Positions 54,765 through 64,000 are shown, counted from the first letter of the stretch. The stretch is 64,000 nucleotides of DNA from Solibacteraceae bacterium (GCA_026984795.1 JALSRK010000009.1:21332-85331), one strand, 5' to 3'. The notes: generated from the letters alone by a model not told the origin. Translations and numbers: made by a program.

Positions 54765-57328
54765 GCGATCGGCCTACATTGATGGAGACGGCCCTCGGGG
54801 CCTTCCTTCACGACGCCGGCAAGCTCGGCCAGCGCGCCTTCGCCGGCGTCCGCGACGTCTCCTCACACACCAGCCAGATCCAGGGCGATCTGCTGCCCTA
54901 CAACAAGCGCGGCGGCTATCACACCCACAAGCACGTGCTCTGGACCGAGGAGTTCTTCGACTGGATCCTCGAGACGGGAACCGAGCCCCGCGCCGGCATC
55001 GACTGGCGGCGGGTCCGCCACGTGGCCGTCTTTCATCACAAGCCCGAGAGCGCCGTCCGCGAGATCGGCGCCGTGGCCTGGATCGCCGCCGAGGCCGACC
55101 GGCTGGCCTCCGGCATGGACCGTAAAGAGAAGGACGCCGAACGCGAGCTCCAGGCCGAGCGCACCGGCTGGGACGCCTTCATCCGCACGCCCCTGGTGAG
55201 CCCATTCCGCAATGTCAGCCTGGGCCTCGGCAAACCGCCGCGCGTCGAGCTTCCCTTGGAAGAGCTGAGGCCCGGCGCCCCGCTGGCCCCGAAGCAGAAA
55301 CAGGAGACGCGGGAATTCCGCGCGCGGTACGAGAGGCTGTGGAACGGCTTCCTGGCCGCCATCGAGCCGGCGCTCTCGCTCGCCAACGCCGCCGTCCTGG
55401 CCGAGGCGGTCCTCTCGGCTTCCGAGCGCTTCCTCTGGTGCGTGCCCTCCTCCACCGTGGACGAGCCCGACATCTCGCTCCACGACCACGCCCGCGCCGC
55501 CGCGGCCATCGCCGCAGCCCTCTACCGCTGGCACGAGGACCGCGGCAGCCTGGACGACGAGGCGGCCGTCCGTGACCGCGATCTCACCAAGTTCCGCTTC
55601 CTCGCCGGCGACCTCTCCGGCATCCAGAGCACGCTCTTCCGCCTCCGGCACCAGCAGGTCAAGGGCGTCAACCGCGTGCTGCGGGCCCGCTCGTTCCTGC
55701 TGGGCATGATCACCGAGGCCGCGGCCTTGGCCGCCCGCCGGGCCCTCGGGCTGCCCGTCTTCAGCGTCGTCCAGAACGCCGGCGGCCGCTTCCTGATGCT
55801 GGTGGCTGACACAACGGACTGCGAAGAGAAGGTCGAGGGGCTGCGCCGCGAGATCGACGGCTGGATCCAACGGCGCTACCGCGGCGAGCTGGCCTTGAAC
55901 CTGGCCCTGACCGAGCCGTTCGCCGGCCGCGGCCTGCTCCGCGAGAACCTGCCTTCGCTGATGGCCCGCCTGCATCAGGCCATCGACGAAGCGAAGCTGA
56001 GGCCCTTCGCCTCCGGCGTGACGGTCGTCCACCGCGACGCGGACTACCACAAGAGAGAATGCACCATCTGCGGCGTCCGGCCGGCCATCGAGGTGGAGAG
56101 GCTCGAAGACGAGTCCGAAGTGCGCCGCTGCGAGGCCTGCCGCGACGAGAACCGCCTGGGGCGCGAGATCCCCAAGGTGCGCTGGCTGAGCTGGAAGCGC
56201 GGCGGGGAGGGCGGTATCGGCTTCTTCGACGGGCTGCGCCTGCTCTGGGCCAAGCGCGGAAAGACTCCGAACGAGCACGGACTGGAGTCGCTCGTGCGCG
56301 TCTGGAGCGGGCGTGACACCGAAGACGGCGCGCCGGCCCTGCGGTTCCTGGCCAGCTACGTCCCGGTCCTGGAGGAGGCCGGCCTTCGCGATCCCCGGTA
56401 CGATCTGGTGGCCCGCGAGCGCGAGACCTCCCACGCCGGCGAGGTGAAGACCTTCGAACACCTCGCCGCCGCCGCCCTGGAACCTTCGAGCGACGGCGGC
56501 TGGAAGGGCGAGCCGTTCCTGGCCGTACTCAAGGCCGACGTGGACCGCTTGGGGCTCATCTTCGGCCGCGGCCTCGGCGGCGGGGCGAGCCTCGGGCGGC
56601 TGGCCGGGCTCTCCCGCTCCATGGACTTCTTCTTCACCGGGCAGCTCTACGCTTTGCTCGAGGAGAGCGGCACATTCCGCGACACCTACACCGTCTACGC
56701 CGGCGGCGACGACCTGCTGCTGGTCGGCCCCTGGCGCCAGATGCTCGAGCTGGCCCGGGAGTTGCGCCGCCGCTTCGCCCAGTGGACGGGGAACAACCCG
56801 AACATCACCCTCTCGGCGGGCATCGAGCTAATGAAGGTGAACCACCCGGTGAACCGCGCCGCGGACGCCGCCGAGCAGCGCCTCGAGCGCGCCAAGGGTG
56901 CGGGCCGCGACAGGATCTGCGCCCTCGCCGCCGAGCCGGTCTCCTGGAAGGAGTTCGAAGACCAGCTCGATCAGGCCGACAAGCTCCACGCTTGGCTGTC
57001 CGAAGGCAAGCTGAGCCAGGTCTTCGTCCACCGCATTCTCGCCTTCGACGCCCTGCGCCGCCGGGCCGAGGCCGACGGCAAGAAGCGCGCCGCGCTCGAT
57101 CTCGACGCCGCCGCTTGGCGCGCCAGGTGGGGCTACCAGCTCGCCCGCCACGTGCGGGCCAACAAGAGCTTGACGGATTCCGACAAAGAAACGATCACCA
57201 GAACGCTGAACGAATTGCTGGGCCTCAATGAGATGCTGCGCCGCGAGGCTGGCAAGAATCCCTCGCCGCGCATCGCCGTCTCGGTGGCCCTCTACCGCAA
57301 TCGTTCGGCAGGAGAAAGGAGGTCATAG
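54761..57328 (+). CDS. cas10: Cas10/Csm1, large subunit of the type III-A complex
   Basis: An 855-aa multidomain effector. The N-terminal HD domain has FLHDAGKLG (His17-Asp18) and HTHKHVLWTEEF, so the DNase is likely active. A zinc site is formed by C434/C437 (CTIC) and C457/C460 (CEAC). The second palm domain holds GGDD at residues 648-651, in YAGGDDLLLVG. Its presence predicts synthesis of cyclic oligoadenylates, consistent with the two CARF proteins in the operon. Length and domain order fit Csm1. The ATG overlaps the stop of the CARF gene by 4 bases. Confidence 0.95.
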   Translation: MSDRPTLMETALGAFLHDAGKLGQRAFAGVRDVSSHTSQIQGDLLPYNKRGGYHTHKHVLWTEEFFDWILETGTEPRAGIDWRRVRHVAVFHHKPESAVREIGAVAWIAAEADRLASGMDRKEKDAERELQAERTGWDAFIRTPLVSPFRNVSLGLGKPPRVELPLEELRPGAPLAPKQKQETREFRARYERLWNGFLAAIEPALSLANAAVLAEAVLSASERFLWCVPSSTVDEPDISLHDHARAAAAIAAALYRWHEDRGSLDDEAAVRDRDLTKFRFLAGDLSGIQSTLFRLRHQQVKGVNRVLRARSFLLGMITEAAALAARRALGLPVFSVVQNAGGRFLMLVADTTDCEEKVEGLRREIDGWIQRRYRGELALNLALTEPFAGRGLLRENLPSLMARLHQAIDEAKLRPFASGVTVVHRDADYHKRECTICGVRPAIEVERLEDESEVRRCEACRDENRLGREIPKVRWLSWKRGGEGGIGFFDGLRLLWAKRGKTPNEHGLESLVRVWSGRDTEDGAPALRFLASYVPVLEEAGLRDPRYDLVARERETSHAGEVKTFEHLAAAALEPSSDGGWKGEPFLAVLKADVDRLGLIFGRGLGGGASLGRLAGLSRSMDFFFTGQLYALLEESGTFRDTYTVYAGGDDLLLVGPWRQMLELARELRRRFAQWTGNNPNITLSAGIELMKVNHPVNRAADAAEQRLERAKGAGRDRICALAAEPVSWKEFEDQLDQADKLHAWLSEGKLSQVFVHRILAFDALRRRAEADGKKRAALDLDAAAWRARWGYQLARHVRANKSLTDSDKETITRTLNELLGLNEMLRREAGKNPSPRIAVSVALYRNRSAGERRS

Positions 57329-57335
57329 CAGACTC

Positions 57336-57806
57336 ATGGCACAACGACCATCCGGCCCGAGACAGGGAGTGAATCCTCCGACCGGCAAGGCGCTGCCGCC
57401 ACCGCGGCCGGTGAAGTACTTCGAAGCCGACGGGTCGCTGGCTGCGGATTTGCTGGACAGCGCCGCCGAAAAACAGGCGCGCAGCCTGCAAAACGTTACC
57501 ACGACGCAGCTCCGCCGCTTCTATGAAGACGTGCTGGCGCTCGATCGCCGCCTCCAGGTGGAGAGCGAGGGCGCCGGCCAGGAGAAACGCGAAGAGGTCT
57601 TCAAGCGCATGCGCGCGGAATTCAAGATGTTGAAGGCCAAGGCCGCCTACGCGCACGGCCGCGAAGCAAAGCAGTTTCCGAGAGAGTTCCTGCAGTTTTT
57701 CATCGACCACGTGCACGCGGTGAACACCGCCCGGGAGTTCGATGCCTTCTGCAAGCACTTCCAGGCGGTGGTGGCCTTCCACAAGTTCTTCGGAAAGAAC
57801 AGGTAG
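57336..57806 (+). CDS. csm2: Csm2 small subunit
   Basis: A 156-aa all-helical protein, the small subunit of the Csm complex that lines the target RNA. After a Pro-rich start of 30 residues come VTTTQLRRFYEDVLALDRRL and MLKAKAAYAHGRE, the usual Csm2 pattern, and a closing helix ending AFHKFFGKNR. The ATG at 57336 has AAAGGAGG upstream. It lies 7 bases after cas10 and 11 before csm3. The assignment rests on position and helical pattern. Confidence 0.85.
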   Translation: MAQRPSGPRQGVNPPTGKALPPPRPVKYFEADGSLAADLLDSAAEKQARSLQNVTTTQLRRFYEDVLALDRRLQVESEGAGQEKREEVFKRMRAEFKMLKAKAAYAHGREAKQFPREFLQFFIDHVHAVNTAREFDAFCKHFQAVVAFHKFFGKNR

Positions 57807-57817
57807 AGGTGGGACCG

Positions 57818-58564
57818 ATGGCGCGAATCGAATTGAAAAAAATCCACAATCTCACCGGAACCATCGAGGTGAAGACCGGGCTGCGCATCGGCGCAGGCCG
57901 CGACACCGTGGAGATCGGCGGCCTCGACAACCCGGTGATCAAGCATCCGCACACGAAGCAACCCTACATCCCCGGCTCCAGCCTGAAAGGCAAGGTCCGC
58001 TGCCTGCTGGAGTGGACGCTTGGCAAGATCGAAGACGACGGCGCCGTCTGGGGCAGCGAACGCCGCAAACAATACCCCGCCGGCGATCCGGTCCTGAGGA
58101 TCTTCGGGACCACCCACGACGGCTGGCGGGACGGCCCGGCCCGGGCGATGGTGCGTGACGCCCATTTGCAGGCCGACTGGGTGCAGAAGGTGCTGCGCGA
58201 CGGTCTGCCGCTGACCGAGGAGAAGTCCGAGGTCACCATCAACCGCATCGAGGGCAAGGCCGCCCAGATGGGTCCCCGTACGATGGAGCGTGTCCCCGCC
58301 GGGGCGAAGTTCGACCTCGAGATCCTCTTCAAGGAGTATTCCGTGGACGGCGACGGCGGCGCCACCGATCGCGAGTGCCTCAACTGGCTCCTGGCCGGGC
58401 TGCGCCTGCTCGAGCAGGACGCCCTCGGCGGATCCGGTTCCCGCGGCTACGGCCGGGTGAAGTTCACGAACCTCGCGTTGAACGGCAAGAACATCCAGCA
58501 GAAGTTCGACGGCATCGAGAAGGTCGGCAAGAACAAGCCCCCGGTGGATTTCCTGGCTGAGTGA
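57818..58564 (+). CDS. csm3: Csm3 backbone subunit and target RNase
   Basis: A 248-aa RAMP protein that forms the crRNA backbone and cuts target RNA every six bases. The signature is RIGAGRDTVEIGGLDNPV followed by PYIPGSSLKGKVR. Asp37 (GGLD) corresponds to the catalytic Asp33 of Streptococcus thermophilus Csm3, so target RNA cleavage should work. The C-terminal glycine-rich loop is LGGSGSRGYGRVKF. I chose the ATG at 57818 rather than a GTG at 57809; a GAGGTGGG site lies upstream. Confidence 0.95.
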   Translation: MARIELKKIHNLTGTIEVKTGLRIGAGRDTVEIGGLDNPVIKHPHTKQPYIPGSSLKGKVRCLLEWTLGKIEDDGAVWGSERRKQYPAGDPVLRIFGTTHDGWRDGPARAMVRDAHLQADWVQKVLRDGLPLTEEKSEVTINRIEGKAAQMGPRTMERVPAGAKFDLEILFKEYSVDGDGGATDRECLNWLLAGLRLLEQDALGGSGSRGYGRVKFTNLALNGKNIQQKFDGIEKVGKNKPPVDFLAE

Positions 58565-58569
58565 CGGGC

Positions 58570-59535
58570 ATGGCGCGATACAAGGTCCAACTGAAGCTCG
58601 AATCGCCCCTGGCGACGCCCCTGCACTCGGGGACGCTGTTCGGCCACCTCTGCTGGGCGGTGCGCGAGGGCGAGGGCGAAGAGGCCCTGGAAAAGTGGCT
58701 CGGCTCGCTCGCCGAGTCCCCGTTCCTCGTCTCTGCCGGCTTCCCCGCCGGCTGGCTGCCCAGACCGCTGCTGGCCCCGGGCCGGCACGCCGTCGCGCCG
58801 ATCGGCAACGACGGCGAGCTGAAGCAGGCCGAGCGCGACAAAGCGCTGCGCAAGGCCGCCTGGCTCCGCGTCGAGGACTTCCTCGCCGTCCGGGACGGGC
58901 TCGAGGAGCCGAAGCTGTTGGCCCGCATCGGCGCCCGCCGCGACGGCGACGGCAAACCAGAGCAGCCGCGCCTGCCGGCGCTCCACCGCGTGGCCCACAA
59001 CACGATCGACCGGCTCAAGGGTACGACCCCCGAAGCCGGCGGCCTCTTCTACGCCGACGAGTGGTGGCCGGAGCCCGGCGTCTCGGACCGCTGGGACGTC
59101 TATGTCGAGTGCGCCATGGAACGGGACCGCCTCGCACAGCTCTTCGGCCGCGTCGGCGAGCGCGGCTACGGCAAGGACGCCAGTACCGGCCGCGGCCGCT
59201 TCACCGTCGAAGTGCAAGATCCTCCGCCCGGGCTCTTCGACGCCCCCGGCAATCGCCGCCTCAGCCTCTCCCACGGCTCCCTGAGCGCGAACATGCGCGC
59301 CGCGCGTTACAAGACCGAGACGCTTTACGGAAAGACCGGCCCTTTCTTCGCCGCCGCCGAGGCGCCCTTCAAGCGCCCCCTCACGCTGCTCAAACCCGGA
59401 GCTACCTTCGAGCCGGCCGGCGGCGGGCCCTTCGGCGAGCTGCTGCGCGGCGTCCATCCGTTCCGCGGCGAGATCGTCCACAACGCCTGGCACCTCTCGG
59501 TTCCCTATACGGAGGTGGAAGCGCAAGATGGCTGA
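58570..59535 (+). CDS. csm4: Csm4 subunit, crRNA handle binding
   Basis: A 321-aa RAMP protein that holds the 5' crRNA handle next to Cas10. It starts ARYKVQLKLESPLATPLHSG and has FGRVGERGYGKDASTGRGRF as the glycine-rich loop. The ATG at 58570 is just after the csm3 stop; a GTG at 58561 overlapping that stop (GTGA) is an alternative that adds three residues. The end overlaps csm5 by 8 bases. Its length is normal. Confidence 0.92.
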   Translation: MARYKVQLKLESPLATPLHSGTLFGHLCWAVREGEGEEALEKWLGSLAESPFLVSAGFPAGWLPRPLLAPGRHAVAPIGNDGELKQAERDKALRKAAWLRVEDFLAVRDGLEEPKLLARIGARRDGDGKPEQPRLPALHRVAHNTIDRLKGTTPEAGGLFYADEWWPEPGVSDRWDVYVECAMERDRLAQLFGRVGERGYGKDASTGRGRFTVEVQDPPPGLFDAPGNRRLSLSHGSLSANMRAARYKTETLYGKTGPFFAAAEAPFKRPLTLLKPGATFEPAGGGPFGELLRGVHPFRGEIVHNAWHLSVPYTEVEAQDG

Positions 59536-60655
59536 CACGATCCGCGAGTTCCGCTTCATCCCTTTGAGTCCCGTCCACATCGGCAGCGGCGAGACGCTCG
59601 CCCCGGAGAACTACGTCCTTTCGCCGGACGGCGGGGAGCTGATCGCCATCGATACCCGCGCGCTGGTCCGGGCGTTGAACGACCAGGGGAGACAAAAGTA
59701 CGAGGCGCACCTGGAAGCGGGAGAGCTCGCCGAGGCGCTCGACTTCATCCGGAAATTCTTCACCGCTGTACAAACCCGGGCCGGGGGCAAACGCACGCCG
59801 TTCGAGCTCTACCGCATCCAGCTCGGCAAGAAGGCCATCCGCGAAGTGCGGCGGGCGGTGGACGATCCTTTGCAGCGCAAAGGTGAGATCCACGCCCTGC
59901 AGCGCAATCCCTACACCGGGGACGTGGTCATCCCCGGCTCCTCGATCAAGGGCGCCATCCGCACGGCGGTGCTCAGCGTGAACGTCAATCCGGGCGGCCA
60001 GAAAGATCCGGCTGTCGAGCGCGAACTGAAGCACACCCCGGATCACCGCAAGGCCCGCCGCCTCGAAGAGCTGGGTTTCGCGTACGACCCGAAGCATCTG
60101 GAAGCCGACCCCTTCCGTCTCGTCGAAGTCTCCGATACCGCCTGGCCGGCCGGCGCCGTCCGAATCGATCGGGCTGAGGTCCGTAATCCTTCGCGGCCCG
60201 AGACGAAGCCCGAAGGCATGCAATTGCACTACGAGCGCCTGGTCTCGCAGGCCGACAATGTCTCGCTGCCCGAGTGCCGCCTCCGCATTCAGTTGAACGA
60301 GGAAGCGCTGTGGGATGTGCGCGTCAAAGCGCTCATCAAGAGGCCGATCGACTGGGACAAGCTAGCCAACGATTGCAACACATTCTTCTCCGGTCGCTTC
60401 AATGCCGAGTGGACAACCTTCGAAGCCATCCTGCCGGACCGGCAGCGTTGGTACCCCGAAATGCAGCCCGGCGACATCCTCCTCCGGGTAGGCCGCCATT
60501 CCCACTTCGATTCCCTCTCGGTAGACAACTTCCGCCAGGGCTGGAACATCCAGGCGAAGAGGCCCATCTACGAAATCGGCTCCACCCGCACGTTGTGCGA
60601 GCTGGCCGGCGGCGGCTGGGCGCCCTTCGGCTGGGTCTTGTTGCGGCCCGTATGA
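59528..60655 (+). CDS. csm5: Csm5 subunit, crRNA 3' end
   Basis: A 375-aa RAMP protein capping the 3' end of the crRNA in the Csm complex. Landmarks are REFRFIPLSPVHIGSGET at the start and VVIPGSSIKGAIRTAVLS near residue 135, the RAMP glycine loop. The last 40 residues contain GGGWAPFGWVLL. The gene overlaps csm4 by 8 bases and is itself overlapped by the CARF-HEPN gene (ATGA). It completes the csm2-csm5 set of a type III-A complex. Confidence 0.93.
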   Translation: MADTIREFRFIPLSPVHIGSGETLAPENYVLSPDGGELIAIDTRALVRALNDQGRQKYEAHLEAGELAEALDFIRKFFTAVQTRAGGKRTPFELYRIQLGKKAIREVRRAVDDPLQRKGEIHALQRNPYTGDVVIPGSSIKGAIRTAVLSVNVNPGGQKDPAVERELKHTPDHRKARRLEELGFAYDPKHLEADPFRLVEVSDTAWPAGAVRIDRAEVRNPSRPETKPEGMQLHYERLVSQADNVSLPECRLRIQLNEEALWDVRVKALIKRPIDWDKLANDCNTFFSGRFNAEWTTFEAILPDRQRWYPEMQPGDILLRVGRHSHFDSLSVDNFRQGWNIQAKRPIYEIGSTRTLCELAGGGWAPFGWVLLRPV

Positions 60656-62049
60656 GCCGCCCGTCCGGCGGCGGCTTCGCCCCCAAGGCTACTACGACGC
60701 GTGATGAAAGCGTGATGAAGACGAAGCAGAACATGAATCAGAAAGTCTTGCTGATGACGGTCGGCGCGGGCGAGGCCGGCCGCCTGGAAGAGACGCTCTT
60801 CGAGCCGCTGCGCAAGTCGATCGCCACCAGTGAGTGGGCGCACGTCGTTCTGCTGCCCTCGGCGCTCACCGAAGAGAACGCCCGGGAGTCCGAGCGCCGC
60901 CTCGCCGGCCAGCCGGTCACCGTATCCACGCTGCCGGCGCCCGGCCTGGAGGACGACGCCGATGCCTGTTTCGCGCACTTCGACGGCGTGCTGGCGCAAC
61001 TGATGGACTCCGGCGTCCGGCCCGGGGAGATCATCGTCGATTTCACCCGCGGCACCAAGGCCATGAGCGCTGCGCTCGTGCTCGCCGCCGCCGGCCGCGG
61101 CGTTCCCGTGCTGCGCTACATCGCCGGCAAGCGCGACGCCCGGGGCACGGTCGTTCCCGGCGAGGAGCAGGTTCGCGACCTCAAGACCGCCCGGATGACC
61201 TTCCGCCGGGATCTGGACCTCGCCGCCCGCTTCCTGGAAGCCTGGCAGTTTCGCGCCGCCGAGCGGCTCCCCCAGGCCGAGGCCCCTGACCTCCCCGCTC
61301 CCTGGCTCGATCAGGCCGCCTGGCTCGACTGGCTCGCCCGCTTCTGGGGCGCCTGGGACCGCCTGGACTACGGGCTGGCCGCCCGCCTCCTCGATCAGCA
61401 GCCGGAAGCACCCTGCCCGGTCTCCCTCTCCCGGTTCCAGCCCGGCGCCGCCCAGGCGGCCTTCATCCGGCGCCGGGCCCGCGCCCTGCCCGAGGAGCCA
61501 TCCGCCCGCGCCGGCGCCCTCCGCGACCTGGCCGCCGACCTCGTTCAGAACGGCCGCCGCCGCCTCGCCCAGGGTGAGTTGGAGGACGCCTCCCTGCGCG
61601 CCTACCGCGTCCTCGAACTCGTCGGCCAGATCCGCCTCTTCGCGCACGGGCAGGACTCGGGCCGCGTCGATCCCGAATGGGAACCCTACCAGCGGTGGGT
61701 GGCCTACAAAGAAGAGAAGGCCCGCAAAAAGAAGACCGATTGGCGCCCGCCGGAGCCCGGCGAGGACGGCCGCGTCGCCCTGGCCCGCCAGAACGTCGCC
61801 AGCCTTTTGCAGCACATGGGCGATCCCCTCGGCGCCGATCTCTGCAACCCGAAGAAGTTCTGGAATCTCGACCCGAGGCGCCGGAACCTCAGCGCCTTGA
61901 TCCACGGCTTCGAGGCCGGCGCGCGCACCGCCGATGCCGGCGAACTCGCCGAGACCTACGACCGGCTCGAGGAGATCCTCCTGCGGGAAGATCCCGCCAA
62001 CGACGCCCGCATCCACGCCGCCCGCTTCCCCTTCGGCCCGGGCGCCTGA
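60652..62049 (+). CDS. TIGR02710-type CARF protein with HEPN-like C-terminus
   Basis: A 465-aa protein, a Csm6-type effector candidate. The CARF domain has KVLLMTVGAGEAGRLEETLF and VDFTRGTKAMSAALVLAA with YIAGKRDARG. The C-terminal domain contains R411-NLSALI-H418, fitting the Rx4-6H HEPN ribonuclease motif of the family. It is expected to be switched on by cyclic oligoadenylate from Cas10 and to cut RNA non-specifically. The ATG at 60652 overlaps the csm5 stop by 4 bases; a start at 60715 would skip 21 unconserved residues. It is the last gene of the cas operon; the following 124 bases hold no gene that I see. Confidence 0.85.
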   Translation: MSRPSGGGFAPKATTTRDESVMKTKQNMNQKVLLMTVGAGEAGRLEETLFEPLRKSIATSEWAHVVLLPSALTEENARESERRLAGQPVTVSTLPAPGLEDDADACFAHFDGVLAQLMDSGVRPGEIIVDFTRGTKAMSAALVLAAAGRGVPVLRYIAGKRDARGTVVPGEEQVRDLKTARMTFRRDLDLAARFLEAWQFRAAERLPQAEAPDLPAPWLDQAAWLDWLARFWGAWDRLDYGLAARLLDQQPEAPCPVSLSRFQPGAAQAAFIRRRARALPEEPSARAGALRDLAADLVQNGRRRLAQGELEDASLRAYRVLELVGQIRLFAHGQDSGRVDPEWEPYQRWVAYKEEKARKKKTDWRPPEPGEDGRVALARQNVASLLQHMGDPLGADLCNPKKFWNLDPRRRNLSALIHGFEAGARTADAGELAETYDRLEEILLREDPANDARIHAARFPFGPGA

Positions 62050-62173
62050 ACTCGGCCCGCCGGCTCCGGCTCGAAGAATCTTCTGGAAAACCGGCCGCTT
62101 CAGCGATAAACTATGGTGGTCGGCATGCCGTTCGCGCTTCTCTAAAAGCCGATCAGCTCTTGGCGGGGGACGG

Positions 62174-64000
62174 ATGCATACACGGGGGCAGGCGGCGCTG
62201 GCGGCATCGGCTACGTTGCTCCTTTTTCTCGCCGCGCCTGCCTGGGCACAAACCGCTTATCTTTCGGGCCGGGTAACCGACACCGGCGGTGGAGTGGTGC
62301 CCGGCGTCCGCGTACGCCTCACCAACCTCCACACCGGCGCCGTCCGCATGGCCGAGACGAACCTCGAAGGCGAGTACTTCCTGCCGCTGCTGCGCCCCGG
62401 CGCCTACGAAATCAATCTCCGCACCGAGGGCTTCCTGCCCATCACCCGTTCCGGCATCCTGCTCGAGGCCGGCAGCCGCCTGCGCCTGGATTTCGTCCTC
62501 GCCATCAGCCCGGTCGAGACCGCCATCCGGGTGGAGACGCCCGCCGCCGCTCTCCAGCTTTCTTCCGCCGAGATCGGCACTGTTGTCAGTGAGCGCGAGG
62601 TGCTGGACCTGCCGCTCAACGGCCGCAACTTCACCCAGCTCACCCTGCTCACCCCCGGCGCTTCCCCCATCAACACCACTCAGAACCGCACCGGCGCGGG
62701 CACCACGCGCATCGGCCAGGTCGCGGTACCGTCCATCAACGGGCAGACAGGCCGCAGCAACCTTTATTTGATCGACAGCGCCCTGAACATGAGCGGCCAG
62801 TACAGCACCCCCGCCGTGGCCCCGATCGTGGACGCCATCCAAGAGTTCAAGATCCGTTCCCACAACGACCTGGCCGAGTTCGGCGGCGCCAACGGCGGTA
62901 TCGTCAACGTCGTCACCAAGTCCGGCGCCAACGACTTCCACGGCACCGCCTGGTGGTTCCTCCGCAACGACAACCTCGATGCCCGCAACTTCTTCCGTTC
63001 CGCCGTCACCCCACTGAACCAGAACCAGTTCGGCGGCACCTTGGGCGGCCCCATCCTCCACAACAAGACCTTCTTTTTCGGCGCCTACCAGGGCTTCCGC
63101 CGCCGCACCCCGGCCGACCGCTTCTACCGCGTCCCCACCGCCGCCAACCTCCGGGGCGACATGAGCGACTGGCCGAAGCAGATCTTCGACCCCTACAGCG
63201 GCCGCCCCGACCCGAACAACCCCAACAAGGTGATCCGCGATCCCTTCCCAGGCAATCTGATCCCCGCTGACCGGCTGGATGCCGGCTTCCTCGACTACGC
63301 CGCCAAAACCCTGCCGCCCGCGATCCAGGTCGGCGTGGCCGACTTCAACCAGCACGACGTAACGCCCACCAGACGGAACCAGGATGAATGGTCGGTCCGC
63401 GTGGACCACCACCAGGGCGAGAAGGACACGTTCTGGGGACGGCTCAACATCCAGGACGCCTCTACCACCGGTTCCGGCGGCCGCCAGACGCTCGCTTCGG
63501 TCCAGTCCTTCCATTCCTATGTCGCCGGCGGCAGTTGGATCCACACCTTCGATTCCTTCAGCGTGCTCGAGCTCCGCTATAGCCTGGTGCTCCCGCGGCT
63601 CGTCTGGCGCACCCGGTTCACCACGTTGCCCCGCGGCTACCCCGGGCGGATCGGCTACGCCGAAAACTACTACAACTTCCGTAGCGGAGAACAGCTAATG
63701 CCCAACGTTTGGGTCGCCGACTTCTTCGGCGGCGGTGAGCGCTTCGCCCGCTTCACCTACGGCAGGGCACACTCGGTTCCCGTGAGCTATTCGCGCCTCG
63801 TCGGACGGCATTCCATCAAGATCGGCGGCCAGTACAACGCCATATCCTACGACCGCTTCACGAACGACCATTTCTCGTTGTGGGTTTCCTCGGGGACGGC
63901 CGATCCGCAGAACAAGGCGACCACCGGCAGCCCGCTGGCCTCCTGGCTGCTCGACGTGCCCACCCGGGCCGGCCGCCGGGACTTCTTCAAGACCCTGAAC
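62174..64000 (+). CDS. TonB-dependent receptor with carboxypeptidase-regulatory-like domain (partial)
   Basis: The open reading frame has 609 codons to the window edge and is cut at the 3' end. A signal peptide ends AAPAWA at about residue 25. A CarboxypepD_reg-like domain follows (YLSGRVTDTGGGVVPGVRV to GSRLRLDF). Next is a plug-like segment with LPLNGRNFTQLTLLTPGAS, the hallmark of the Oar-like receptors expanded in Acidobacteriota, then the start of the barrel. The ATG at 62174 has GGGGG-type purines just upstream. The substrate cannot be predicted. Confidence 0.9.
   Translation, partial: MHTRGQAALAASATLLLFLAAPAWAQTAYLSGRVTDTGGGVVPGVRVRLTNLHTGAVRMAETNLEGEYFLPLLRPGAYEINLRTEGFLPITRSGILLEAGSRLRLDFVLAISPVETAIRVETPAAALQLSSAEIGTVVSEREVLDLPLNGRNFTQLTLLTPGASPINTTQNRTGAGTTRIGQVAVPSINGQTGRSNLYLIDSALNMSGQYSTPAVAPIVDAIQEFKIRSHNDLAEFGGANGGIVNVVTKSGANDFHGTAWWFLRNDNLDARNFFRSAVTPLNQNQFGGTLGGPILHNKTFFFGAYQGFRRRTPADRFYRVPTAANLRGDMSDWPKQIFDPYSGRPDPNNPNKVIRDPFPGNLIPADRLDAGFLDYAAKTLPPAIQVGVADFNQHDVTPTRRNQDEWSVRVDHHQGEKDTFWGRLNIQDASTTGSGGRQTLASVQSFHSYVAGGSWIHTFDSFSVLELRYSLVLPRLVWRTRFTTLPRGYPGRIGYAENYYNFRSGEQLMPNVWVADFFGGGERFARFTYGRAHSVPVSYSRLVGRHSIKIGGQYNAISYDRFTNDHFSLWVSSGTADPQNKATTGSPLASWLLDVPTRAGRRDFFKTLN

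Noticed and set aside
1..64000. tRNA or rRNA genes
   Set aside because: I saw no tRNA cloverleaf core or rRNA-like stretch in the gene-free gaps. A dedicated covariance-model search was not possible.

Overview
The window is GC-rich with dense, tightly overlapping operons. The closing gene is a TonB-dependent receptor with an N-terminal carboxypeptidase-regulatory-like domain, a type heavily expanded in Acidobacteriota. Together with the UpxY-type antiterminator, the exopolysaccharide gene set and the codon bias this suggests a soil or hot-spring Acidobacteriota (Solibacteres/Bryobacterales-like). That placement is an inference; no rRNA or tRNA gene was seen to confirm it.

75-24080 (minus strand): one long exopolysaccharide operon read leftwards from a good sigma-70-like promoter at 24053-24080. 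In transcription order it encodes a NusG/UpxY-like antiterminator, a Wza-like export protein, a Wzc-like tyrosine kinase/co-polymerase, a secreted protein, a WbaP/WcaJ-type initiating glycosylphosphotransferase, a nucleotidyltransferase-kinase fusion, an aminoglycoside-phosphotransferase-like protein, a Wzx-like flippase, GT4, a Wzy-like polymerase, a CTP:glucose-1-phosphate cytidylyltransferase, an SDR epimerase/dehydratase, three consecutive sugar C-methyltransferase-like proteins and four more glycosyltransferases. Start/stop overlaps are the rule. A LuxR-type regulator with a receiver-like domain that lacks the usual aspartate sits just upstream.

25210-40932: mixed metabolic and surface genes. 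These are a lipoprotein, two half-size DMT transporters, a hydantoinase B-type protein, a BNR-repeat secreted protein, a fused malic enzyme/phosphotransacetylase, a 2Fe-2S ferredoxin, a PflX-like radical SAM protein with a Tat-like leader, a beta-hydroxyacid dehydrogenase, two Tad-pilus-like genes, a hybrid sensor kinase and a lipoprotein.

41123-62049: a type III-A (Csm) CRISPR-Cas locus. A very large array (about 115 repeats of 36 bp by hand count, 41716-49667) ends on the left in three 211-bp tandem units that each carry a decayed CRISPR repeat. On the right it meets a leader of about 330 bp and a rightward cas operon: cas2, cas1, a second Cas1-like gene lacking the catalytic motifs, a second cas2, cas6, a NE0113/TIGR02584 CARF protein, cas10 (HD and GGDD intact), csm2, csm3, csm4, csm5 and a TIGR02710-type CARF-HEPN protein. 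Repeat polarity, decayed distal repeats and leader position all indicate that the array is transcribed leftwards. Several spacers tile the same foreign sequences, and four of them report the start of one foreign gene in at least two diverged versions. In the inferred orientation those crRNAs are antisense to the mRNA, as a type III system requires.

62174-64000: start of the TonB-dependent receptor gene, cut by the window edge.
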